From CAWJEL01 sp964647255 (lineage in GTDB: Bacteria; Chloroflexota; Anaerolineae; CG2-30-64-16), in the NCBI GenBank assembly GCA_964647255.1, contig CAZYGI010000015.1:4183-68182 (forward strand): DNA of 64,000 bases, written 5' to 3'. Positions 36,787 through 43,781 of the stretch are shown piece after piece (position 1 is the first letter of the stretch; the number at the start of each line of letters is the position of its first letter). A program made the translations under genes and the position numbers. The notes under the pieces were generated by a model. That model worked only from the letters and a program-made list of their open reading frames with translations. It searched no databases and was not told where the DNA came from.

Positions 36787-37995
36787 TCACAACTCCCCCC
36801 GAAACGCCTTGTCCAGCACCGCCGGCAGCAGCGCAGCCAGCTCGGCCTGGGTGGATTCCTGCAGGCGGCGGAGCGCATCCACGCGTGCCTGTAGTTCGTT
36901 CAAAGTCACTACGGCATGCCGTTGTTCGTCAAGCGAGGGAATCGGCAACTCAATCTCGCGGATGCGTCCCACGCTCAAGGTCAACAACCCGCTCGTCGTT
37001 CGACTGCGTCTGCGCACTTCCTCCATGCCTACCGGACTGTTCAAGTAGCTATTCAGATATTCCGAAAGAACAAGTGACGGATCGGGCCGCGCGCGAATTA
37101 CATGATTCTGATGAACGCAGTTCTCGACTTCTCCACGAAAGATCGCAGCGCGACCAATCTGATCGGCGCTTCCGTTCCCCTCAATAATGAGCAGATCGCC
37201 CGGCTCCAATTTGCAAAGGGCCAGTTCTCGCGGCGAAATCTCGAAGTACCGAAGTCCAACTGACAAATCTATCCGGCTGCGCTGTACATGGGCTACAGTC
37301 AGGTAAGGCGTTGGATGGTCACGAGGTATCCGGTTTGGCTGTTTCTGAAGCCCGCCACGAACCTCACAGATTTCCTGGATGGCTCTTCGAGGAGCGTTTT
37401 CGAGGTGCCGGAATACTCGTGCCACCCCTGCAGCCCACAGTGCCACAGCCTCTTTCAGTGCACCTTCCTGCAGCCTCTGCGCCTCCGTGATCCTCCCCGC
37501 CAACGCCTCGATCCGCGCGACGATGCGCCGCTGCTCGTCCAGGGGCGGGAGAGGGATGTGTAGCTGGGGGAAGTGATGTGGGCGGATAGCCGCGTAGTTG
37601 ACCGAGCCTTTGACAAACTGCTGCACGTCCTGTTCGGGCTGGCCCGACTTGAGGTAGTATTCCATGTAGCGAGGGTCAATCTGTCTGATGTCGATCTCGT
37701 ACAGAAAGTAGTGGCTGCTGACAATACCTTCTGCTAACCCCGCGGGTACGACGCCGAAGCCGCCGACCTTCGCATCAATCTCGGCTACCAACAGGTCACC
37801 CGCCCGGATGCGCTGTTGGCGCTTGGTCTTGATCTCGGCCCCAGCAAGTTGTTGTCGCTCCCGGATGCCGCGCGCGTGAAGTTGTACGGTGACAAGTTGA
37901 TACAGCGCCGCGTCATCTATCGTGAAGAATTCCTTACGCAGGTGCAGGAACTGGCTCATTTGCGCCAGCGGATACCGGCTATTCACCGTTTTCAC
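36787..37995 (-). CDS. hsdS: Type I restriction-modification specificity subunit
   Basis: HsdS (402 residues) chooses the DNA target for methylation and restriction. It shows the two-fold plan: a first target-recognition domain (1-155), a conserved helical spacer (IPLPPLDEQRRIVARIEALAGRITEAQRL), a second recognition domain (about 205-345) and a second helix (IPSLDEQRHAVVTLNELQARVDALRRL). Both halves are intact, so a two-part recognition site is expected. The GTG start at 37995 overlaps the RAYT gene by 17 bp; an ATG at 37959 is an alternative. It is the last hsd gene of the operon. Confidence 0.88.
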   Translation of the reverse strand: MKTVNSRYPLAQMSQFLHLRKEFFTIDDAALYQLVTVQLHARGIRERQQLAGAEIKTKRQQRIRAGDLLVAEIDAKVGGFGVVPAGLAEGIVSSHYFLYEIDIRQIDPRYMEYYLKSGQPEQDVQQFVKGSVNYAAIRPHHFPQLHIPLPPLDEQRRIVARIEALAGRITEAQRLQEGALKEAVALWAAGVARVFRHLENAPRRAIQEICEVRGGLQKQPNRIPRDHPTPYLTVAHVQRSRIDLSVGLRYFEISPRELALCKLEPGDLLIIEGNGSADQIGRAAIFRGEVENCVHQNHVIRARPDPSLVLSEYLNSYLNSPVGMEEVRRRSRTTSGLLTLSVGRIREIELPIPSLDEQRHAVVTLNELQARVDALRRLQESTQAELAALLPAVLDKAFRGEL

Positions 37996-38012
37996 CTACC
38001 CGCGAGGTTGGT

Positions 38013-38040
38013 GTAGGGGCGGACGGCCGTCCGCCCCTAC
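38013..38040. repeat. REP palindrome 1
   Basis: A perfect 28-bp palindrome with half-site gtaggggcggacgg. It lies in the end of the RAYT gene, 18 bp before the hsdS start. Confidence 0.85.
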
Positions 38041-38346
38041 ATTGTCCGCCCCCGTCATGCGTTGAATCGCCATCCTCAAGCAAACGCAACAATTCCACCG
38101 CCCGTGCATCTCGGCCGCGAGGGGATGGGTGATACGTGTCCCATTCCCAGCGCGCCGGATTGTCAACAATGTAGGCGCGGATGGCATCCAGGGCGCGGTC
38201 GTTGCGGATAACGTGTTCGTAGTAATTGCGTTGCCATACATCTGCGCCCGGCATGTTGCGCAGGATGTTGATCTGTTTGGTAACCGTGGATTTGTATCCC
38301 GCGACCAACGCGCCTAACGATCGCGGCGCGCGTAGGGGCGCAGCGT

Positions 38347-38374
38347 GTAGGGGCGCAGGGCTCTGCGCCCCTAC
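38347..38374. repeat. REP palindrome 2
   Basis: 28 bp with half-site gtaggggcgcaggg and one mismatch between arms. An extra half-site (gtaggggcgca) lies at 38332-38342. Inside the RAYT reading frame. Confidence 0.8.
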
Positions 38375-38394
38375 GGATGGATCACGATCGGCCG

Positions 38395-38422
38395 GTAGGG
38401 GCGGACGGCCGTCCGCCCCTAC
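38395..38422. repeat. REP palindrome 3
   Basis: A perfect 28-bp palindrome identical to the one at 38013-38040. Inside the RAYT reading frame, 20 bp from REP 2, giving a paired (BIME-like) arrangement. Confidence 0.85.
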
Positions 38423-38684
38423 GTTAGCGACGAACCACAAAACGACATGCGCGTGATTTGGCATGAACATAAACGCGTCCAATTCGACCTCGCGTCGGAT
38501 TCGGGCCGTTGCCAGCCATTCGCGTTGAGCGATCTCTCCGTATTCGTTCAATCGCATGACCCCATCTACGACATCACCAAACAAGCATGAGCGGTCTGCG
38601 GTGCAAAGCGTGACGAAATAGGCGCCTGGGCTGGCATAGTCGTAGCCTGGTAGCCGGATCGAACGGCGATGATGATGTTCAGGG

Positions 38685-40493
38685 TCATACGTCATCGGGC
38701 ACCTCCCCGTTTCCTGCCAGCAACTCTTGTATCTCCCCGATCAACTCCGCGATGCGCGCCTGCTTATCCGCGATATCCGCGGCGATCTCCTCCGGCGGGC
38801 GGTGGGCGAAGTCGTCGGGCCGGTTCGGGTTGCGCGCGCTCAGGTCGAAGGCGCGCTTCTCCAAGTCTTCGCGCGAGACCAGCCAGCAGCGGTCGTTCAA
38901 TGGAGGTAGGGGCGCACGGCCGTGCGCCCCTACATCGTCCGCTCCTACCGGCGTGCGGCGCCAGGCGTCGTAGGCGCGCCACATCGCCAGGCAGTCGGGC
39001 AGGTCGTTCTCAGCGATCGGCTTCTGCGTCTTGGTCAGGCTGAAGCCCACCGCACGGGCGTCGTAATACCACACCTGCTGCGTCGGCCCCAGGTGGTCAA
39101 AGAAGAGCAGATCGGTCTTCGGCCCGGTGCCGCTGGCGGTGACGTTGGCGAACACCCCCGCGGGCAGCGATACCACCGCGTAGAGGTTGTATTCCTCCAG
39201 CAGCTCGCGCTTGGTTTCGGCATAGGCGCCCTCGCTGGTCTTGAAGAGCACCCCTTCGTCGATCACCATGCCCACGCGGCCATCCCGGCGCAGCCGCTTC
39301 ATGATGTGCTGCATGAAGAGGATCGAAGTCGCGGACGATGGGTAGGGGAAATTGCTCTTGACGGCGTTCACGTCCTCGGTGCCGCCGAACGGCGGGTTGG
39401 TCAGGATCACATGGTAGCGGTCGCGCTCGCTGAACTTGCGCACGTCCGCGCTGAGGGTGTTCGTCCGCACGATGCGCGGGACGGTGATGCCATGCAGCAC
39501 GCAGTTCATCACGCCCAGCAGGTAGGGCAGCGGCTTCTTCTCCTGGCCGAAGAAGGTGACGTCTTGCAGCTTGCGTCGGTCCGCGGCCAGGCGGACGTGG
39601 TGCGCCTCCATGTAGCTGTAGGCTTCCACCAGGAATCCGGCCGACCCTGCGGCGGGATCGTAGACCGTCTCGCCCAACTGCGGCGCGACCATTTCGACCA
39701 TGAACTGGATGATCGGCCGCGGGGTGTAGAACTCGCCGGACATCCCGCCCTCGCGGCCCATGCGCACCAGCAGGCTTTCGTAAAGGTGCGAGAGGGTGTG
39801 GACGTTCTCGCTGGCGTGGAAATCAATGCCATCCACCACGTCAATGGCATCGCGCAGGATGACGCCGCTCTTCACCATCTTGCTCGGCGCTTCCTCGAAG
39901 ATTTGGCGGATCACCTCGCGCTCCGGCGTGCCGCGCAGCTCGCGCAGGTGGGGAAAGAGCCGGTCGTTGAGGAAGCTCAGCAATGGCTTGTGCGTCAGCC
40001 CGGCCAGGATGGCCTCGGCGGTTTTACGATCTTCCTCGCTGTCGTCGAGCAACGGCGCGAGCGCGTCGCGCTGAGCCTGGCGCTCGGCTTCAACCCGCGC
40101 GGCGGCCGTCTTGACCGCGGCCTCGGCATCGCGCAATGCCTGGCGCGCAGCGGACAGCGCGTCGGGATCGGGCACGAGCATGGTCTCGAGGCCCAGCAGC
40201 ACCTTCTGCGCCGCGCGCAAGCTCGCCTCGGCTTCGCGCTGGCCCGCCTGGGCCTGGTTGACCCGTCCGCCCGTCCACACCGACCAACGGTAGAAGCCGC
40301 CAATCACGCGCGCAAACGGCCGGCCCTCGTACTCGGCGTCTGCGACGCGCGTGTCTTCCAGGTCCTCGAACGACTTGAGGAAGAGCAACCAGGAGATCTG
40401 CTCGGCGTAGTCCAGCAGGCTCTGCGTATTGTCGTCGCGGCGCAGGATGTCGCACGCGCGCCAGAAGCGGGTATCGAGGTCGTTGGTGGGCAT
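38685..40493 (-). CDS. hsdM: Type I restriction-modification DNA methyltransferase subunit
   Basis: HsdM (602 residues) methylates adenine in the HsdS-defined site with SAM. An N-terminal helical bundle (RRDDNTQSLLDYAEQISWLLFLKSFEDLED) is followed by a charged coiled-coil-like stretch, the SAM motif YDPAAGSAGFLVEA and the catalytic NPPF (VILTNPPFGGTED). GAGGGG precedes the ATG. Near residue 520 the segment TPVGADDVGAHGRAPL is encoded by a REP palindrome (38906-38933), inserted in frame late in the protein away from the catalytic motifs. hsdR ends 11 bp upstream and RAYT begins inside its end. Confidence 0.93.
   Translation of the reverse strand: MPTNDLDTRFWRACDILRRDDNTQSLLDYAEQISWLLFLKSFEDLEDTRVADAEYEGRPFARVIGGFYRWSVWTGGRVNQAQAGQREAEASLRAAQKVLLGLETMLVPDPDALSAARQALRDAEAAVKTAAARVEAERQAQRDALAPLLDDSEEDRKTAEAILAGLTHKPLLSFLNDRLFPHLRELRGTPEREVIRQIFEEAPSKMVKSGVILRDAIDVVDGIDFHASENVHTLSHLYESLLVRMGREGGMSGEFYTPRPIIQFMVEMVAPQLGETVYDPAAGSAGFLVEAYSYMEAHHVRLAADRRKLQDVTFFGQEKKPLPYLLGVMNCVLHGITVPRIVRTNTLSADVRKFSERDRYHVILTNPPFGGTEDVNAVKSNFPYPSSATSILFMQHIMKRLRRDGRVGMVIDEGVLFKTSEGAYAETKRELLEEYNLYAVVSLPAGVFANVTASGTGPKTDLLFFDHLGPTQQVWYYDARAVGFSLTKTQKPIAENDLPDCLAMWRAYDAWRRTPVGADDVGAHGRAPLPPLNDRCWLVSREDLEKRAFDLSARNPNRPDDFAHRPPEEIAADIADKQARIAELIGEIQELLAGNGEVPDDV
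38906..38933. repeat. REP palindrome 4, inside hsdM
   Basis: A perfect 28-bp palindrome with half-site gtaggggcgcacgg. It is in the hsdM reading frame and does not break it. Confidence 0.85.
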
Positions 40494-40504
40494 AACCCCT
40501 CAGT

Positions 40505-41770
40505 TCATGCCGCCGGCTGCAGGTAGAGCCGGCGGATCATCTCATCGCGCGCGTAGATCAACTGCTTCATGCCGCCGAAGACCAGGGCGACCTGGCGCGC
40601 TTCCTTGCGGATCGGCGGCAGCGTGAAGACCTGGGGATCGAGGACTTCATCCACGCCGCCCTGGACGTAACGTTCGATCAGGGTGCGCAGCACCTCGCGC
40701 GCCTGGGCATTGTACGTGGCAAAGAAGTCCTGGTGCAAGTTGGACAGCGCGACCGCGCGCTCCTCGCGGCTGTGGAGCCCCTCGTCAAAGGCCAGGTGCG
40801 CCAATAGATCGTAGCTGTCCACGTCCGGCCGCTGCAGGATCTCCGTCAGCACGCCGAGCGCAATCTGCCGGCGCTCGAGCTCGGCCAGCAGCTCGCGGCG
40901 CCGCGTCGGGTCGCTCCAACGGGCGCGCAGCTCGAACAGCGACGCGCAGACCATTTGCAGTTCGGCGCGCACTTTGCGCAGGTAGTCTTGCGGTGACACC
41001 AGCTTGCCCTCTGCGTTGCGCTCCTCGTAACGCTCGTCTACGATCCGCACCTGCAGGCCGCTGACGTTGATCATCCGGTCTTTGGGCGGCTCGCGCATCG
41101 GCAATGGCAGCGACAGGAAGGCCGGCTGTCCTTCGGCAGTGGTGACGGTCACTTGCATCCGGTTGTGCCCGTAGGCTGCCGCGGTCACGATCACCTGGCC
41201 GGCCGGCAGCTCCCGCAGCAGGAATTGCCCATCCGAACCGGTGCGCTGCTGCACGATTTCGTTCGGCCCCAGTTGCACCGTCACCACCGCATCGGCCAGC
41301 GGCTTGCCGTCCTCGGCCGAGATCACCATGCCGCCCAGCCAGCAGACGCGCGGCCCGGTTGTGCTCGCGCCCCCTTCGGATGGCGGCGTCGGCGCATCCC
41401 ATTCATCGAAAAGCGCGGTGGCGCCGGTATAGTCAATGATGCGGAACCAGTACTTGTCGGTGTCCTCGCACAGCCGGCTGCCGCGGCCCACCATCTGCTT
41501 GAAGACCGTGGGCGAGGCGACGCTCTTGAAGAAGACGATGTTGCGCACGCTGGGCGCATCCACGCCGGTGGTCAGCAGATCCACGGTGGTCGCGACCACC
41601 GGCGTTGGCTTTTCCACGGCCTGGAACTTCTCCAGTAGCGTTTTGGCGTCAGCTTCCTCCGAGACGATGCGCACGGCATAGTTGGCGATGTTCAGGTCGG
41701 CGTTGAGCCGGTTGAGCGCATCGCGCACCTGCTCGGCATGCTCCATGCTCACGCAGAAGACGATCGTCTT
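40505..41770 (-). pseudogene. hsdR: Type I restriction subunit, C-terminal fragment after an amber codon
   Basis: The frame continues directly from the middle hsdR fragment after a TAG (41773-41771): KTIVFCVSMEHAEQVRDALNRL is the normal helicase continuation. It has helicase motif V/VI sequences (TTVDLLTTGVDAPSVRN, KQMVGRGSRLCED) and an EcoEI-type C-terminal region (about 240-415). Between them, residues 138-217 (41102-41341) look like a carboxypeptidase-regulatory beta-sandwich (GMVISAEDGKPLADAVVTVQ), unusual in HsdR. A restart at the ATG 41752 could make this piece alone, but it would lack nuclease and ATP site. Confidence 0.8.
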
Positions 41771-42469
41771 CTACATCCGGCCGTAGAGACGCAACAGGTT
41801 CGCCAGGTGTTGGCAATGAACCTGCACGCGGTCGGGCAGCGCCACTTCGCGCTCGAAGAGCGGTGTGTCGTAATGCTCCCGCACGACGGCGTCGCGGCCG
41901 ATCTGTACTTTTGCCCCGCCTTCGATGGCGTCCGCCAGGTTCAGGCCGTTTGCGTCGAAGTTGGTGGTGGCCCGATGCACCTTGTAGTTCGCCAGGAACC
42001 CGTCATCAATCCCCTGGCCCAGGCTGTAGGTGAAGACCGGCTCGCCAAAGTACGCGTAGGTGTCCACGTTGTCGCTGCGCTTGGGCGTGGCGGTCATGCC
42101 GAGTTGGATGGCGTTCGGGAAATGGCGGAGGATCTCGTTCCAGGTGCCGAAGCCGCTGCGGTGGCATTCGTCAATGATGATCAGGTCAAAGAAGTCGGGC
42201 GGCAACTGCTCGAAGGCGCGCAGGCCGTTGGGGCCGGCCGCGTACAGGCTTTGGTAGATGCCGAAGTAGATTTGCCTTCCCGTTCGGATCGTTCCGCCGT
42301 CATACTCCTCGCGCGGATCGCCAGCGGCCTCCTTGAACGGCTCGAAGGCGTTGTACCCCTGGCCCCGCAAGACCAGCCGGTCCGTCAGGAACAGCACGCG
42401 CTTGTTGGCGAAGAAGCCCGACTTGATCAGCTTCCAGACGATCTGGAAGGCGATGAAGGTCTTGCCCGT
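41771..42469 (-). pseudogene. hsdR: Type I restriction subunit, middle fragment ending in amber
   Basis: This part carries the end of the Walker A (TGKTFIAFQIVWKL) just after the gap, the DECH box (IIIDECHRSGFGTWNEIL) and motif III (LGMTATPKR), so it is the first half of the ATP-dependent translocase. It stops at TAG (41773-41771) after LLRLYGRM, in the middle of the helicase domain, where relatives read straight through to KTIVFC. A single base change from a sense codon explains it; sequencing error or amber read-through are the alternatives. Confidence 0.85.
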
Positions 42470-42500
42470 NNNNNNNNNNNNNNNNNNNNNNNNNNNNNNN
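42470..42500. other. Assembly gap (31 N) in hsdR
   Basis: The gap removes the start of the Walker A motif. The frames on both sides agree only if the true length is 2 modulo 3 (26, 29 or 32), so 31 is an estimate; little sequence is missing. Confidence 0.95.
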
Positions 42501-43044
42501 GCCGCTGGCCTTTCAGGATCGCCTCGACCACCCGGTTGACCGCTACCTCCTGGTAGTAACGCATTTGCTTGATGCCGGTCGGGTCGTGCCAGTACGGTTG
42601 CAGCAGGGGGTTCGCCGGCCGGTTCGCCTCCAGCGCCCGATACTCGCACAGCCGCCGCCAGAGCTCTTCCGGCACCGGCATCTGGTCCATCGGGAAGTCG
42701 CGTTGGGTGTTCGTAGTGAAGTCCCATTCGACCCAACCGTGGCCGTTGGAGGCGTAGGCGAAGTAGAGGCCCTGCTTCCTTGCATACTCCATTGCTTGTT
42801 GCAGCCCCGCGCCTGGCGTATGGCTCTCGTCTTTCGCCTCGGCCACTGCAATAGGCAGCGATTCCGAGTAACGCAGCAGGTAGTCGGCCTTCACCGGCGG
42901 CAGCTTGCGGTGACCATCGCCTTGGAGCACGTTCTGGCCGGCCGTGATCTGGTATTCCATCGTGATGTGCGGCCCGGTCCAGCCGGCGCGCTGAAGCGCG
43001 GGGGTGATGAGGTGGAGCTTGGTGTCTTCTTCGTTGTAGGGCAT
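42501..43044 (-). CDS. hsdR: Type I restriction subunit, N-terminal part (to gap)
   Basis: The ATG at 43044 begins MPYNEEDTKLHLITPAL. The region has the restriction nuclease core of HsdR: Asp in KADYLLRYS and the AEAKDES triad (PIAVAEAKDES), followed by QAMEYARKQGLYFAYASNG, all in expected order, so the nuclease domain itself looks intact. QEVAVNRVVEAILKGQR leads into the translocase and the assembly gap. It is the first gene of the hsdR-hsdM-RAYT-hsdS operon. Because of the later amber codon the full protein is probably not made. Confidence 0.88.
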
Positions 43045-43225
43045 CAGGCGGGCTCCGAATTGGTGACAAACGCGGCCTGAGTATACCCCACATGTTGGCA
43101 TAAAGACAACTCGATTTGCAGAGCGTGGCAGCAGCGGTCGGCAGATGGAGAGGCGACGCCGGCAGGTTGTTTGTCCCTTTAGTTCCCGTTGCAACACACC
43201 TGCAACATTGCCGCACGTCAGTTAA

Positions 43226-43266
43226 GCAAAAAGACCGTCTAACCACTACATCTAGTGGTCAAACGG
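43226..43266 (-). terminator. Terminator of tRNA-Lys
   Basis: On the minus strand a stem of about 14 bp (CCGTTTGACCACTA with TAGTGGTTAGACGG, a few mismatches, 4-base loop) is followed by TCTTTTT. It lies 22 bp after the tRNA 3' end. Confidence 0.7.
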
Positions 43267-43288
43267 CCCTTATTGCCTGTATTTGGTA

Positions 43289-43361
43289 TGAGTCGCCAGG
43301 GACTCGAACCCTGAACCCTCTGATTAAGAGTCAGATGCTCTGCCAATTGAGCTAGCGACCC
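43289..43361 (-). tRNA. tRNA-Lys (anticodon CUU)
   Basis: A complete 73-nt cloverleaf on the minus strand: acceptor GGGTCGC/GCGACTC with A73, D arm GCTC-AATTGGCA-GAGC, anticodon stem TCTGA/TCAGA with loop CTCTTAA giving CUU, and T arm CAGGG-TTCGAGT-CCCTG. CCA is not encoded. Its 3' end is duplicated exactly at 34009-34042. Confidence 0.96.
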
Positions 43362-43362
43362 G

Positions 43363-43379
43363 CGTTCGCTCAGCGAACG
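43363..43379. repeat. Perfect hairpin in the tRNA-Lys leader
   Basis: CGTTCGCT and AGCGAACG flank a single base, forming an 8-bp stem between the promoter and the tRNA 5' end. It may be a processing signal; its role is unknown. Confidence 0.5.
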
Positions 43380-43385
43380 AGCCAG

Positions 43386-43414
43386 ATATTACCAGATTCC
43401 GCCCCTCGCGTCAA
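43386..43414 (-). promoter_or_regulatory. Promoter for tRNA-Lys
   Basis: TTGACG (43414-43409), 17-base spacer, TAATAT (43391-43386) on the minus strand, 25 bp before the tRNA. Confidence 0.65.
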
Positions 43415-43445
43415 ATACAAGCCATTTGTCTCTCCGCCTCTTCGC

Positions 43446-43781
43446 TCAATCGGGGAACTTGTACTCCTCCCGCACCGGGCCGAACGCTTCGATGGCCTGC
43501 GCGCCCGCCGGGCCCGTGACGACGCTGTGTGCAACGCCGCCGGGGACGATGTAGATGGCGCCGGGCTTGACGTCACGCGTCTCGCCGGCGATCGTCAGTT
43601 GCATGGACCCTATGAGCAGCATGCCGAACTGTTCGTGCGGGTGGCTGTGGCTTGGGATGATCGCGTTCGGCTGCAGGTCAACCAGCGAGGCCAACATCTG
43701 TTCGCCCCAAAAGGTGCGTACAGTGACGCCGGGCAGCAGTTCGTGGGGCGTGCGTGCGGTGGGATCGAAGAAATACGTCAT
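43446..43781 (-). CDS. Small cupin-domain protein
   Basis: A 111-residue single cupin barrel. Motif 1 is visible as IPSHSHPHEQFGMLLIG (metal ligands His, His, Glu) and motif 2 as PGAIYIVPGGVAHSVV, with the C-terminal His. Such small cupins bind a metal and a small molecule or act as isomerases; the substrate is unknown. The ATG overlaps the stop of the upstream RNB nuclease gene by four bases, so the two are cotranslated. Confidence 0.88.
   Translation of the reverse strand: MTYFFDPTARTPHELLPGVTVRTFWGEQMLASLVDLQPNAIIPSHSHPHEQFGMLLIGSMQLTIAGETRDVKPGAIYIVPGGVAHSVVTGPAGAQAIEAFGPVREEYKFPD

Larger units (their letters stand above)
37979..38695 (-). mobile_element. REP-associated tyrosine transposase (RAYT) gene
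   Basis: A 238-residue Y1-type single-strand DNA transposase. The HUH-type motif HAH is at 81-83 (FMFMPNHAHVVLWF) and the likely catalytic tyrosine at 134 (VAGYKSTVTK), followed by WQRNYYEHVIRND and IVDNPARWEWD, all family traits. It overlaps hsdM by 11 bp and hsdS by 17 bp, so it is embedded in the restriction operon. Residues about 91-123 are encoded by REP palindromes (38332-38422) inserted in the gene, between the HUH and Tyr motifs, and the C-terminal tail contains another REP (38013-38040). Normal RAYTs lack both segments, so activity is uncertain. Confidence 0.85.

Noticed and set aside
38013..38933. CRISPR array
   Set aside because: The repeated units are palindromes with irregular spacing inside genes, with no spacers of constant length and no cas genes.
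41155..41340. Separate secreted gene encoding the carboxypeptidase-regulatory-like domain
   Set aside because: It is continuous and in frame with HsdR sequence on both sides and has no start signal of its own.
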